DNA of 64,000 nt from Granulosicoccus sp964594905 (GTDB taxonomy: Bacteria; Pseudomonadota; Gammaproteobacteria; Granulosicoccales; Granulosicoccaceae), in assembly GCA_964594905.1 (NCBI GenBank), contig CAZQOI010000003.1, positions 34,135 to 98,134 on the forward strand, read 5' to 3'. The number at the start of each line of letters is the position of its first letter. The stretch's first letter is position 1. The position numbers and the translations under genes were made by a program. Positions 8,157 through 17,127 of the stretch are shown piece after piece. Below the pieces are notes generated by a model. It searched no databases, had not been told where the DNA came from, and saw nothing but the letters and a program-made list of their open reading frames with translations.

Positions 8157-9506
8157 TTACAACAACCAGGTTGCTAGCCCCAGAAAAGCGACCAGACCCA
8201 CAACATCGGTCACGGTGGTTAATGCCACTCCGCCAGCGAGTGCCGGATCAATACCCATGCGACGCAGCAAGACTGGGAGCATAGTTCCAGCATATGCCGA
8301 CGTAATCATATTGATAATGAGTGCCAGGCCGATGATCAACCCTATCTCGACATCGCCAAACCACGCCCATACCAAGCCTGCAACAATAAGTGCCCATAAA
8401 CACCCGTTAAGCAGGCCAATGCCAAGTTCGCGAGTCAACAATGTTCGTACATTGCGTCGGTTGACTTGATTCAAGGCTTGTCCGCGAATCACCAAGGTCA
8501 GTGTTTGACTGCCAGCGATACCGCCCATACTGGGTACCACGGACATCAGTACTGCCAGAGTTACCACCCGTTCCAGAGTGCCCTCAAATTGCGCGATTAC
8601 CCACGAGGCGAGGAGGGCGGTCAGCAGATTGATGCCGAGCCAGATAGCACGCTTTCTGGCACTCCTGACTATGGGTGCGAATATGTCGTCTTCCTGATTC
8701 AGGCCAGCCATGCTCATCACTGATTGCTCGGCTTCCTCGCGAATGACATCAACGACGTCATCGATCGTGACACGCCCTAGAAGGCGTTTGTTATCGTCAA
8801 CGACAGGTGCGGACACAAGGTCATAGTCTTCGAAGGTTCGTGCGACATCGCTATCGGACATCAAGGCATGCAAAGGGTCGACATCAGTGCGACTGATATC
8901 ACCAACCAATGTGTCGAGTGACTCGGTCAACAAGCGCCTTATTGGTAACTCACCGCGATAGTATCCATAACGATCAGTTACCCAGAGTCTGTCTGTGTGA
9001 CGTGGCATTTCGCCTCGTCGCCGTAAATAACGCAGCACTACATCCAGCGTCACATCATCTCGTACGGTAATCGTGTCGAGGTTCATCAAGCCACCGGCAC
9101 TGTCTTCAGGGTAGGCCATGACTTGATCGAGCCGTGCGCGATCAGTTCTACCCATGCCAGCAAGTACATCACGCGTCAGCTTCTCAGGCAGTGATTGGAC
9201 AAAGTCAGCAAGGTCATCAAGATCCAATTGCCCGGTTGCAGCTCGCAACTCTTCGGCATCCATAAAGCGCACGAGGCTCTCGCGTACTTCGTCGCCCACC
9301 TCCATCAGGACTTCGCCTTCTACATCTCGGTCGACGATATTCCACAGCACACGCCGGCGCGTGGGCGGTAATGATTCGAGTGCATCGGCTATTTCAGCCG
9401 GGTGCATAGCCTGCAGCACTTGACGGGCTGCGCTTAAAGAGCCGTCAGTGATCGTATCGGCAAGCGTATTACTGGCTTCGTCGATTTCAGTGTCAGTGGG
9501 TAACAT
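8157..9506 (-). CDS. mgtE: Magnesium transporter MgtE
   Basis: 449 residues, full length. Soluble N-domain (about 1-130, with the AMHPAEIADALESLP motif), two CBS domains (about 130-255) that sense cytoplasmic Mg2+, then five transmembrane helices carrying the channel, including GIAGSQTLTLVIR. The ATG overlaps the ptsI stop by one base (TGATG), so it is translationally tied to the phosphotransferase genes. Similar linkage is known around ptsN/hprK in Xanthomonas-type bacteria. Control of Mg2+ uptake by the phosphorylation chain is inference. Confidence 0.95.
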   Translation of the reverse strand: MLPTDTEIDEASNTLADTITDGSLSAARQVLQAMHPAEIADALESLPPTRRRVLWNIVDRDVEGEVLMEVGDEVRESLVRFMDAEELRAATGQLDLDDLADFVQSLPEKLTRDVLAGMGRTDRARLDQVMAYPEDSAGGLMNLDTITVRDDVTLDVVLRYLRRRGEMPRHTDRLWVTDRYGYYRGELPIRRLLTESLDTLVGDISRTDVDPLHALMSDSDVARTFEDYDLVSAPVVDDNKRLLGRVTIDDVVDVIREEAEQSVMSMAGLNQEDDIFAPIVRSARKRAIWLGINLLTALLASWVIAQFEGTLERVVTLAVLMSVVPSMGGIAGSQTLTLVIRGQALNQVNRRNVRTLLTRELGIGLLNGCLWALIVAGLVWAWFGDVEIGLIIGLALIINMITSAYAGTMLPVLLRRMGIDPALAGGVALTTVTDVVGLVAFLGLATWLL

Positions 9507-11260
9507 CAGTCATCAACCGAGTTACCGTTGATGCGTGAGAGTATGGCAATACGATCGTTAACATCGTGTGTTGCCATCAGCGTGTTGACTTGTTTCTTTA
9601 ATGTTGCTCGACGACTGTCAATCAGGCTTCGCTTTACTTCAAGGAGTAGGTTAGGTGGCATGCTGAAATCAGTTAGCCCAAGCCCCAAAAGCAGACGAAC
9701 ATAGCGCGGGTCTCCCGCCATCTCACCACACATGGCGACTGGGATTCCTGCCTTGTATCCGGCATCGATCGTGTGGCGAATCAAAGACAACACCGCAGGG
9801 TGTGTTGGGTCGTACAGGTAATTCACCTGATCATCGATGCGATCTATAGCCAATGTGTACTGGATCAGATCGTTGGTTCCAATGGATAGGAAATCGAGAA
9901 CCTCGGCAAACTGATCCGCCGCAATCGCCGCGGCTGGGACTTCTATCATCGCGCCAATGGGCAAGTTTTCATCATGCTCGACACCTTCCTCGACAAGCGC
10001 TGCCTTGACGGTGTTGATTAGCGCCAGTGTCTGCTGTACTTCATTGATGTTGGTTACCATCGGCAGTAGCAAGCGAATCGGACCTTTAGCCGAGGCGCGC
10101 AGTATGGCTCTAAGCTGTGGAATGAATAACGAGGTGTCATTGAGACAAAGTCGTATGCCGCGCAAACCCATTGCCGGGTTATGCGCCAAAGGCCCTGTAC
10201 TGCCTTGCGAATTGGCGCTTATTTGCTTGTCGGCACCGAGATCTGCGGTGCGTATGGTCAAGGGTTTGCCCTTTAGCGCTCTGAGTACCTTGGTGTAAAC
10301 CTTCAGATGATCCTGTTCAGTCGGCACCGTGTCAGTATTCATATACAGAAATTCAGTTCGGTATAGACCAACACCGTTTGCGTTAACTCTTTTAAGTGCT
10401 TTTAAATCCTCTTCAATTTCGATATTGGCAGACAGACTCAGTTTCACACCATCACGAGTAACAGCCTTGGTGTCGATCAGTTTGGTTAGCTCTCGCTGGC
10501 GTAACTTGATGGCTTTCTGCTGACGCCTGAAACCCTTGAGCATGTCATCGGTGGCTTCGGCAAACAGGCTACCATTGCGACCATCGAGTGTGACCAGCTC
10601 GCCAGGCTTTACATATCGACGTACATTGGACACACCAACAATTGCAGGTATGCCTAGGCTGCGTGCAAGTATGGCGGTGTGCGATAACTGTCCACCGGTT
10701 TCTGTCACAAAACCTGCGACACCAAAGTGTTGAAGATTGACTGTATCGGCTGGAGTCAGATCATCGGCAATGATGATTTGCCCCTTGACATGCTCGCCGG
10801 CAATGGCAGGTTCAACATCGCTATCGTCGAGGCTTCGCAGTACTGAATCGATAACATGGCTAACGTCATCCATGCGGGTAGCAAGATAACTGTCTTCCAT
10901 TGATCCGAACACCTTGGCAAGTTCTTCGCGTTGCTGCTGCATGGCAGCTTCTGCGTTAACAAGCTCGGTTTTGATAATTTCGATGGGACGTTGTGACAGC
11001 AAGCTGTCATCAAGCATCAGGATGTGCGTTTCGATAAAAGCGCTGACATCGCTTGGCGCGTCTTTGGGGATGTTGTCACGTGCCGTTAGCAATTCCTTTT
11101 TGGCCGTTTTCAGGGCACGTTTGAGCCGACGTATTTCAGCAGGGACGGCTTTTTTTGACAAACTTCGTGAGGTGATGTCGATCTGATTGCGACGCAACAG
11201 ATAAGCGTTGCCAATGGCGATGCCTCGGGATACTCCTATACCGGTGAACATCAGGCTCAT
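9506..11260 (-). CDS. ptsI: Phosphoenolpyruvate-protein phosphotransferase, enzyme I
   Basis: 584 residues. Takes phosphate from phosphoenolpyruvate and passes it to HPr. The phosphohistidine loop GGQLSHTAILARSLGIPAIV and catalytic Cys loop VAMCGEMAGDPRY are intact, with the C-terminal PEP-binding barrel between. There is no N-terminal GAF domain, so it is ordinary enzyme I, not PtsP (EI-Ntr). It starts 5 bases after the ptsH stop. No sugar permease (EIIB/EIIC) is encoded nearby, so its role here is probably regulatory. Confidence 0.96.
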   Translation of the reverse strand: MSLMFTGIGVSRGIAIGNAYLLRRNQIDITSRSLSKKAVPAEIRRLKRALKTAKKELLTARDNIPKDAPSDVSAFIETHILMLDDSLLSQRPIEIIKTELVNAEAAMQQQREELAKVFGSMEDSYLATRMDDVSHVIDSVLRSLDDSDVEPAIAGEHVKGQIIIADDLTPADTVNLQHFGVAGFVTETGGQLSHTAILARSLGIPAIVGVSNVRRYVKPGELVTLDGRNGSLFAEATDDMLKGFRRQQKAIKLRQRELTKLIDTKAVTRDGVKLSLSANIEIEEDLKALKRVNANGVGLYRTEFLYMNTDTVPTEQDHLKVYTKVLRALKGKPLTIRTADLGADKQISANSQGSTGPLAHNPAMGLRGIRLCLNDTSLFIPQLRAILRASAKGPIRLLLPMVTNINEVQQTLALINTVKAALVEEGVEHDENLPIGAMIEVPAAAIAADQFAEVLDFLSIGTNDLIQYTLAIDRIDDQVNYLYDPTHPAVLSLIRHTIDAGYKAGIPVAMCGEMAGDPRYVRLLLGLGLTDFSMPPNLLLEVKRSLIDSRRATLKKQVNTLMATHDVNDRIAILSRINGNSVDD

Positions 11261-11265
11261 CGGTT

Positions 11266-11535
11266 TTATTCCTCTTCTTCGAAGCGCTGTTCGATCAGTT
11301 GGACAATGGCATCCATTGCCGCTGCGGCATCAGGTCCGTCCGCGTAAAGTGTGACTGTCGAGCCACAGCTTGCCGCTAACATCATGACCCCCATTATGCT
11401 CTTGCTGTTGACTCGTTGTCCTTCTTTCTCGATATCAATATCAGATTCGAAGGTCGACGAGAGCTTTACAAGCTTTGCCGCTGCACGTGCGTGCAGGCCA
11501 AGCTTGTTGATAATTTCTATCTCTCTTGTCAGCAC
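11266..11535 (-). CDS. ptsH: Phosphocarrier protein HPr
   Basis: 89 residues. Both regulatory sites are present: His15 in GLHARAA (phosphorylated by enzyme I) and Ser46 in NSKSIMGVMML (target of HPr kinase). Because hprK lies in the same operon and Ser46 is kept, serine phosphorylation is likely to operate. The C-terminus is very acidic. It follows rapZ by four bases. Confidence 0.96.
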   Translation of the reverse strand: MLTREIEIINKLGLHARAAAKLVKLSSTFESDIDIEKEGQRVNSKSIMGVMMLAASCGSTVTLYADGPDAAAAMDAIVQLIEQRFEEEE

Positions 11536-11539
11536 GGTT

Positions 11540-12412
11540 TCAGGCTAGCTCTCGGTGTCTTATGGATACATTATCGCGCGCTTCGGAAAAGTGTGCTGCT
11601 AAACGTTCGCTTAAATAGACGCTCCGATGCCGACCGCCAGTGCAACCAATGGATACAGTCAGATACGCGCGATTTTCGGCCTCGAACAAAGGCAACCAGC
11701 GAATCAGGAAGTCACGGATGTGCAGAAACATATCTTCAACATCTTCTGCACTTTCAAGAAAATGAACGATCGGTTCCTCACGACCATCGAACTGACGCAG
11801 TTCAGGTTCCCAGTGTGGATTGGGCAGGCAACGCACATCGAACATGAAGTCAGTACTGGCAGGTGTTCCATGCTTGAAACCGAACGATTGAAAAGTCAGG
11901 CCGAGCAAACTGTCCTGATTGCCAAGAATATAGGTTCTGACGATATCTCGGAGATCGTGTAGTGTCAGATTCGATGTGTCGATAACGAAATCGGCATCGT
12001 GCTTTATGTTATCGAGTAGATGGACCTCTTCATCTATCGCATTTATCAATGGTTGGTTTTCAGTGTTTCCGGTGCTAAGTGGATGTTTGCGTCGAGTTTC
12101 AGAAAAGCGCGTGACCAAAGTCTTGCGATCGGTATCGAGAAAGACCACGTCCAGTTTTACATCTGCACGTTTGCGTAGATCCTTCAGCAATGCTGTGAGG
12201 TTGGCGGTTGATGCTCGCTCGCTGCGCATGTCGACGCCAATGGCCAGCTTTTCATAGTGATCGGCCTGGCTGGCCAGCAGCCTGTCAATCAGGTCGAGTG
12301 TCAGGTCGGCAGGCAGATTGTCGATGCAGTGAAAACCTTCGTCTTCAAGCGCATGCAAGGCCACACTCTTGCCAGAACCGGACAAACCGGTAATCACTGT
12401 TATTCGTCTCAT
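11540..12412 (-). CDS. rapZ: RNase adapter / nucleotide-binding protein RapZ
   Basis: 290 residues. Walker A at the start (GLSGSGKS, residues 8-15) and the C-terminal family signature (FEAENRAYLTVSIGCTGGRH, then RSVYL) are clear. In E. coli RapZ guides RNase E to the GlmZ small RNA and so controls glucosamine-6-phosphate synthase; the Firmicute relative YvcJ lies beside hprK. Here it lies between hprK (6 bases) and ptsH (4 bases). Whether GlmZ-like control exists in this organism cannot be seen. Confidence 0.95.
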   Translation of the reverse strand: MRRITVITGLSGSGKSVALHALEDEGFHCIDNLPADLTLDLIDRLLASQADHYEKLAIGVDMRSERASTANLTALLKDLRKRADVKLDVVFLDTDRKTLVTRFSETRRKHPLSTGNTENQPLINAIDEEVHLLDNIKHDADFVIDTSNLTLHDLRDIVRTYILGNQDSLLGLTFQSFGFKHGTPASTDFMFDVRCLPNPHWEPELRQFDGREEPIVHFLESAEDVEDMFLHIRDFLIRWLPLFEAENRAYLTVSIGCTGGRHRSVYLSERLAAHFSEARDNVSIRHRELA

Positions 12413-12418
12413 AAACTT

Positions 12419-13384
12419 TCAGGAATCCCGCATTGCTTGTGCCTGTTTGCGAATCAGATCTTCCGAGGCGCTATAGCCACCTTCAATGAGTATCTGATCG
12501 CGAACAGCAGCTTCAATCAATACGGCCAGGTTGCGACCAGGTGCTACCGGAATGGTGCGCTCAGGTACTTCGACTTCAAGTATGGTCCGGCTGCGTGATG
12601 GTGTTGCTATGCGATCTCCAACGAGGTCTGCAAGGCCTTTACCTGCGCCCGCCACATTTGGATCTATTTGTTCCAGATGTACGATAAAGCGCAGCATCTT
12701 TCGGGAACGTGTGTGGGCATGTCCATACATCAGTGCAATATTCAGTACACCTATCCCGCGGACTTCAAGAAAATCCTGCAATAGCGCGGGGCACTCACAT
12801 TCAAGCGTTCCAGGTGCGATTCTCGTGAACTCCGGCGCATCATCGGCAACCAGAATATGGCCGCGACTGATTAGCTCTAATGCTAATTCACTTTTACCAA
12901 CGCTTGCATCGCCGGTTATCAGCACACCAGTTCCATGCACGTCCATCATCACGCCGTGAACGATCTCGCGGGTGGCAAGGTGTTGCATCAGCAAATAACG
13001 CAAGCTTTTCTGGAGTTCGCTGTAGCCGAGCTTTGACTGAAAAACCGGAATTGACTTGCGCATCGCCAAGGCGACAATTGCAGGTGGTGTGGCTAAGTTG
13101 TCAGAGACGATAAACAGGTCAGTGTTGAGTTCCAGATCATATTCAAAACGCGAATGATCTAGCACTGAGCTTTCGCTGAAAAGACGCACCTCGGATGCGC
13201 CAAGCAGCTGGATTCGATTTGGGCTGTTGAAGTTAAGTGGCCCCAGCAGGCGAGGGCGATGACCGGGTTTAACATCTCGGGTCAGTTCGCGTCTTCCACC
13301 TTCCTCGCTGACTTGCCAGCTTAGCTTGAGTGGCTCGGCAAAGGCGCTGAAGGCTTCCGCGACATTGAGTTTGCGACTACCCAT
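12419..13384 (-). CDS. hprK: HPr kinase/phosphorylase
   Basis: 321 residues. Phosphorylates and dephosphorylates HPr at Ser46. N-terminal domain to about 130, then the kinase core with P-loop GDASVGKS (158-165), a conserved His in REIVHGVMMDVHG just before it, and the LEVRGIGVLNIALMYG signature. HprK is absent from enterics but common in several other proteobacterial groups. It lies 16 bases after ptsN. Confidence 0.95.
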   Translation of the reverse strand: MGSRKLNVAEAFSAFAEPLKLSWQVSEEGGRRELTRDVKPGHRPRLLGPLNFNSPNRIQLLGASEVRLFSESSVLDHSRFEYDLELNTDLFIVSDNLATPPAIVALAMRKSIPVFQSKLGYSELQKSLRYLLMQHLATREIVHGVMMDVHGTGVLITGDASVGKSELALELISRGHILVADDAPEFTRIAPGTLECECPALLQDFLEVRGIGVLNIALMYGHAHTRSRKMLRFIVHLEQIDPNVAGAGKGLADLVGDRIATPSRSRTILEVEVPERTIPVAPGRNLAVLIEAAVRDQILIEGGYSASEDLIRKQAQAMRDS

Positions 13385-13400
13385 CCTGGTGTGCTTCTGC

Positions 13401-14018
13401 TTACTCTAGTGGAGGCAATTCGGCGATGTGTTCGAACAGGGCCGCGGGATCCTCGAAGGATCGAAGTTCTTGTCGTAACGATTCGCTGCTGAAACGCCGC
13501 GCAAGCTTGGCGAGAATCTCCAAGTGCTCGTCATTACATTTCTCGGGTACCAGTAGTCCAAGTATCAGGTCGACATCTTGATTGTCCGTGCTTTCGAAGT
13601 CGACGCCCTGATCCAGTGTGATCATGGCTGCTAACGGCTTTTCGATAGCGCACATACGGCTGTGTGGTAGCGCAACGCCATGGCCAAGGCCGGTCGCCCC
13701 CAACCTTTCACGACTGATCAGTGCATCCAGGATGTCCATATCTGACAGGTGATCCCGCATATCGTCTTTCGTGCTTTTGCCGTTTTTCTTCTTTGATTTA
13801 GTGTCTTTGCCCTGAGATTGCTTGATCTGGGACTGAGCCTTGAAGCTGGCAGGATCTTTTGCCTCATCTGCATCGCTCGTCTCAGACTCTTCTATGCCGA
13901 GACTTTCGCGTACCGCGGCACCGAGTAGTTCAGCAAGCGTTTGCAATGCGCGTTTTTTGCTCTGAATGCGCACATTACAGCTGATGCTCTCTGGAGTAAG
14001 TAGTTCGGGTAAATCCAT
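13401..14018 (-). CDS. ptsN: PTS nitrogen-regulatory protein EIIA-Ntr with internal insertion
   Basis: 205 residues against about 155-160 usual. The family core is present on both sides of an extra stretch: LTPESISCNVRIQSKKRALQ at the start, then ERLGATGLGHGVALPHSR with phospho-acceptor His119, and the usual end. Between about residues 38 and 90 is a polar, Lys/Asp/Gln-rich low-complexity insert not found in classical PtsN; His119 is shifted 46 residues from E. coli His73. The reading frame is open throughout. Regulates transporters and kinases by its phosphorylation state. Confidence 0.93.
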   Translation of the reverse strand: MDLPELLTPESISCNVRIQSKKRALQTLAELLGAAVRESLGIEESETSDADEAKDPASFKAQSQIKQSQGKDTKSKKKNGKSTKDDMRDHLSDMDILDALISRERLGATGLGHGVALPHSRMCAIEKPLAAMITLDQGVDFESTDNQDVDLILGLLVPEKCNDEHLEILAKLARRFSSESLRQELRSFEDPAALFEHIAELPPLE

Positions 14019-14044
14019 GATGTCTTTAGTGTGTCTGTTGCAGT

Positions 14045-14096
14045 CAAAACAAAGGCCCTGTCGGCGCCCGTATCAACGGTCGCCTGGCAGGGCCTT
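14045..14096 (-). terminator. Hairpin between hpf and ptsN
   Basis: AAGGCCCTG (14052-14060) pairs perfectly with CAGGGCCTT (14088-14096), with further pairing (GGCG/CGCC) inside. In the direction of transcription the stem is followed by a T-rich stretch (TTTGTTTTG). It may end or attenuate the rpoN-hpf transcript before ptsN; the loop is long, so a processing site is an alternative. Confidence 0.6.
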
Positions 14097-14146
14097 CGTT
14101 CCGAGGAGGCTATTGTGCTCCCTTGGCGCGCTATTGAAAAGCGACG

Positions 14147-14479
14147 CTAATCAATATCTGGTTCTTTGTGTCGATCTGGCTCTTTGTGGCGTCGATGTTT
14201 TTTTTGTTTCTCTTTATGGCGGATCAGTTGGCGATCGAGTTTGTCAGTCAGTAGGTCGATGGCGGCGTACATATCCGGCTCAGTCGTGTCGGCGTAGAGC
14301 TTGGCGCCGGTGACCTCTATTGTGGCTTCCGCCTTCTGGCGGAGCTTTTCCACCGATAGAATCACGTGAATGCCGAATAGATTTTCAGAGTGGCGCTGAA
14401 GACGCTCCATTTTCTCAGAAACATAATTGCGCATGGAGCTTGTCACGTCGACATGATGGCCGGTAACAGTAAGATTCAT
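14147..14479 (-). CDS. hpf: Ribosome hibernation promoting factor HPF
   Basis: 110 residues from the start that matches the family (MNLTVTGHHVDVTSSMRNYV). Binds the small ribosomal subunit in stationary phase. Conserved middle: EKLRQKAEATIEV and DMYAAIDLLTDKLDRQL. The tail is basic and ends with a tandem RHKEPD repeat. The ATG at 14479 has GGAG seven bases upstream. The same frame stays open upstream to another well-placed ATG at 14713 (listed separately). Placement after rpoN and before ptsN is classical. Confidence 0.93.
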   Translation of the reverse strand: MNLTVTGHHVDVTSSMRNYVSEKMERLQRHSENLFGIHVILSVEKLRQKAEATIEVTGAKLYADTTEPDMYAAIDLLTDKLDRQLIRHKEKQKKHRRHKEPDRHKEPDID

Positions 14480-14722
14480 ATGGCAACTCCTGGGGTCAAA
14501 GTGAGGCCGTAAAGGCCGGTGCGACAGGCTTGTCGCGGGAAATTCGGGATTAATTCTGCTGGGTCTGAGCTCGAGGTCTGGGCTCGGTATTTTGCCGCTG
14601 CCCGTTTCGGGCTGCGTTGAGGTCAGGGTGGCTGCTACGCGTAGGTAGAGCGGCCCAACAATGATGTGCTGGGCGGTCGGTAAGTTGTCTGTCTTATACA
14701 GCAGGTCAGGCATAGTTCTCCT
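14480..14722 (-). other. In-frame upstream start and 78-codon extension of hpf
   Basis: From ATG 14713 the hpf frame is open for 78 codons before the usual hpf start. AGGAG at 14722-14718 is ideally placed four bases before this ATG, and it lies 20 bases after the rpoN stop, where a coupled gene would be expected to begin. The extra segment is Pro/Ser/Arg-rich, ends with a Cys-His just before the HPF domain, and matches no HPF part I know. Either HPF has a long form here, or this is an unusually long leader that happens to be open. Confidence 0.4.
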
Positions 14723-14733
14723 GAAATTAACAA

Positions 14734-16263
14734 CTAATTCAATCGTTTACGTTCGTTTGACGGCGGTATAGCCATAGACTCACGATACTTGGCTACGGTC
14801 CTTCGCGCAACCTGTATTCCCTCAGCGACCAATGTGCTGGCGATCTTGCTGTCGGACAGCGGTTTTGTGGCGTCCTCCGCAGCGATGAATTTGCGAATCA
14901 TGGCGCGTATCGCAGTTGCCGAACATTCGCCACCGTTGGCAGTGGACACGTGGCTCGAGAAGAAATATTTGAATTCGAAGATGCCACGTGGGGTGTGAAT
15001 GTATTTTTGTGTCGTGACTCGCGAAATGGTCGACTCGTGCAGGCTCAATTGCTCTGCGATATCACGTAGAACCAAAGGTTTCATCGCCTCGTCGCCATAC
15101 TCAAGGAAACTTCGCTGCCGCTCAACAATTGCGGTGGCGACCCTTAGTAGTGTTTCGTTACGGCTTTGCAGGCTTTTGATAAACCAGCGAGCTTCCTGCA
15201 AGTGGTTGCGCATAAAGCTGTTGTCATCGCTTTTGTCGGCACGTTTGACCATACCGGCATACAAGGAATTGATACCAAGCTTAGGCGCGATGTCAGGATT
15301 TAATTCGACACGCCAAACACCTTTGACTTTCTTGACGAAAACATCGGGCACGATGTATTGATCATGATCATTGACAAGTTGCCGACCCGGTCGTGGGTTT
15401 AGGCTGCGGATCAGTGCAATTGCTGCTTGTAACTGTTCGTCGTTGATTTTGAACAAGCGTCGCAGGCGTGAAAAATCATGTGCGGCAAGTAGATCAAGAT
15501 GATCCTTGACGATACCGCGTGCATGCATGACAGTATCCGAATCTGTCATTTGCGCCAGCTGAATGGTCATGCACTCGCTCGCATCGCGTGCTCCACAACC
15601 CGCAGGATCCAGATTTTGCACAAGATGCAAGACGGTCTCGAATTCATCTTCGGTGTACATCTCCTCAGGAAGCGTAAAGTCCCGATTCAGACCTTCTAGC
15701 AGTGTGTCTACATCGTCAAGGAGGTAACCGTTATTATCAACGGCATCAATGATTGTTTCAGCGATTACTTGGTCGCGTTCTGACAATGGAGCGAAGCGAA
15801 TCTGTTCGTTCAAGTGATCCTGAATACTGGATATTCCTGAGTTATGAAACTCAGTAAAGTCACGTGATTCGCCATCACTAGGAGCAGTGCCTGAACTGGT
15901 TGGCGTTGCCGCTTCGTAGATATCTTCCCATGCGCTATCCACAGGTAGATCTTCTGGCATGACATCATCGCTTGGGCCGGCTATCTCCGTGCTGCCGTTC
16001 TCGTCACTGTGTGCGGCTTCGGCGACTTGCTTTTCTTCATCGCGCTTTGCTTCTCGAGTTTCCTTTGACTCATTGGCTAAATCGGCCTCGCGTGGCTCAC
16101 CGGAGTCTTCCTCCTGCATCTCCAGCATCGGATTGTTTTCGAGAGCGCTTTGGATCTCGGTTTGAAGCTCGAGGGTGGAAAGTTGCAAGAGCTTGATCGC
16201 CTGTTGAAGCTGAGGCGTCATGGCCAGTGATTGGCCCATCTTGATCTGCAGAGACTGTTTCAT
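14734..16263 (-). CDS. rpoN: RNA polymerase sigma-54 factor
   Basis: 509 residues. Gln/Leu-rich activator-interaction region at the start (MTPQLQQAIKLLQLSTLELQ), an acidic linker to about residue 140, the core-binding domain, helix-turn-helix (LRDIAEQLSLHESTISRVT) and the RpoN box ARRTVAKYRE near the C-terminus. Directs transcription from -24/-12 promoters with enhancer-binding proteins. Spaced 135 bases from lptB, so it may have its own promoter. Confidence 0.97.
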   Translation of the reverse strand: MKQSLQIKMGQSLAMTPQLQQAIKLLQLSTLELQTEIQSALENNPMLEMQEEDSGEPREADLANESKETREAKRDEEKQVAEAAHSDENGSTEIAGPSDDVMPEDLPVDSAWEDIYEAATPTSSGTAPSDGESRDFTEFHNSGISSIQDHLNEQIRFAPLSERDQVIAETIIDAVDNNGYLLDDVDTLLEGLNRDFTLPEEMYTEDEFETVLHLVQNLDPAGCGARDASECMTIQLAQMTDSDTVMHARGIVKDHLDLLAAHDFSRLRRLFKINDEQLQAAIALIRSLNPRPGRQLVNDHDQYIVPDVFVKKVKGVWRVELNPDIAPKLGINSLYAGMVKRADKSDDNSFMRNHLQEARWFIKSLQSRNETLLRVATAIVERQRSFLEYGDEAMKPLVLRDIAEQLSLHESTISRVTTQKYIHTPRGIFEFKYFFSSHVSTANGGECSATAIRAMIRKFIAAEDATKPLSDSKIASTLVAEGIQVARRTVAKYRESMAIPPSNERKRLN

Positions 16264-16398
16264 TCAACGTATCCGGGAAGCCTGATAACAAGGGAATACA
16301 ACCAGCAGTGAATATGCAAAGGCAAAAAGCTGGCCCGTTTCGAGTATGGCTGATCGCGGAAAGATTACAAACCGGTGTGGCTCCAATGCGTGAACCGT

Positions 16399-17127
16399 TT
16401 AGATCGAAAAATTGTCGCCCAGATAGACTTTTTTGACTTGCTCGTTGCTAAGCACCTCGTCTGAGGTGCCTTCGGCGATCAGTTTGCCTCCACTCAGTAT
16501 GTACGCCCGGTCGCAGATTCCGAGGGTTTCACGCACATTGTGATCGGTTATCAGAACGCCGATGTTACGTTCTTTCAGATGCGTGATAATGCGCTGGATA
16601 TCCAGAATCGAGATTGGATCAACCCCGGCGAAAGGTTCGTCCAGCAGAATAAACCCCGGGTCAGCTGACAATGCGCGGGCAATCTCCACTCGACGGCGCT
16701 CGCCACCTGAAAGGCTTACCCCCAAACTCTCACGGATATGACCAATCTGCAATTCTTCAAGCAGAGATTCGAGCCGGTCACGTCTATCAGACTTGCTCAA
16801 TCCTCGACGAGTTTCGAGGATTGCCATAATGTTCTGTTCGACTGTCAGCTGTCTAAACACCGACGCTTCCTGTGGCAAATAACCGACGCCCAGTCGAGCA
16901 CGCGAATGCATTGGATGATGTGTGATGTCAGTGTCATCGATAAAGATGCGTCCTTGGTCTGGTTTGACCAAGCCCACTACCATATAAAAACAGGTTGTCT
17001 TGCCTGCGCCATTTGGCCCCAGAAGCCCAACAACATCGCCACTCGACACACTTAAGCTTACGCCCTCAAGAATGCGACGCTTTTTATAGGCCTTGTGCAG
17101 AGACTCGGCCTTCAGAGTGCGTGTCAT
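16399..17127 (-). CDS. lptB: LPS export ABC transporter ATP-binding protein LptB
   Basis: 242 residues. Powers extraction of lipopolysaccharide from the inner membrane together with LptF, LptG and LptC. Walker A GPNGAGKTT, the Q-loop in GYLPQEASVFR, signature LSGGERRRVEIARAL and Walker B FILLDEPFAGVDP are intact. The ATG overlaps the lptA stop by one base (TAATG). Confidence 0.97.
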   Translation of the reverse strand: MTRTLKAESLHKAYKKRRILEGVSLSVSSGDVVGLLGPNGAGKTTCFYMVVGLVKPDQGRIFIDDTDITHHPMHSRARLGVGYLPQEASVFRQLTVEQNIMAILETRRGLSKSDRRDRLESLLEELQIGHIRESLGVSLSGGERRRVEIARALSADPGFILLDEPFAGVDPISILDIQRIITHLKERNIGVLITDHNVRETLGICDRAYILSGGKLIAEGTSDEVLSNEQVKKVYLGDNFSI

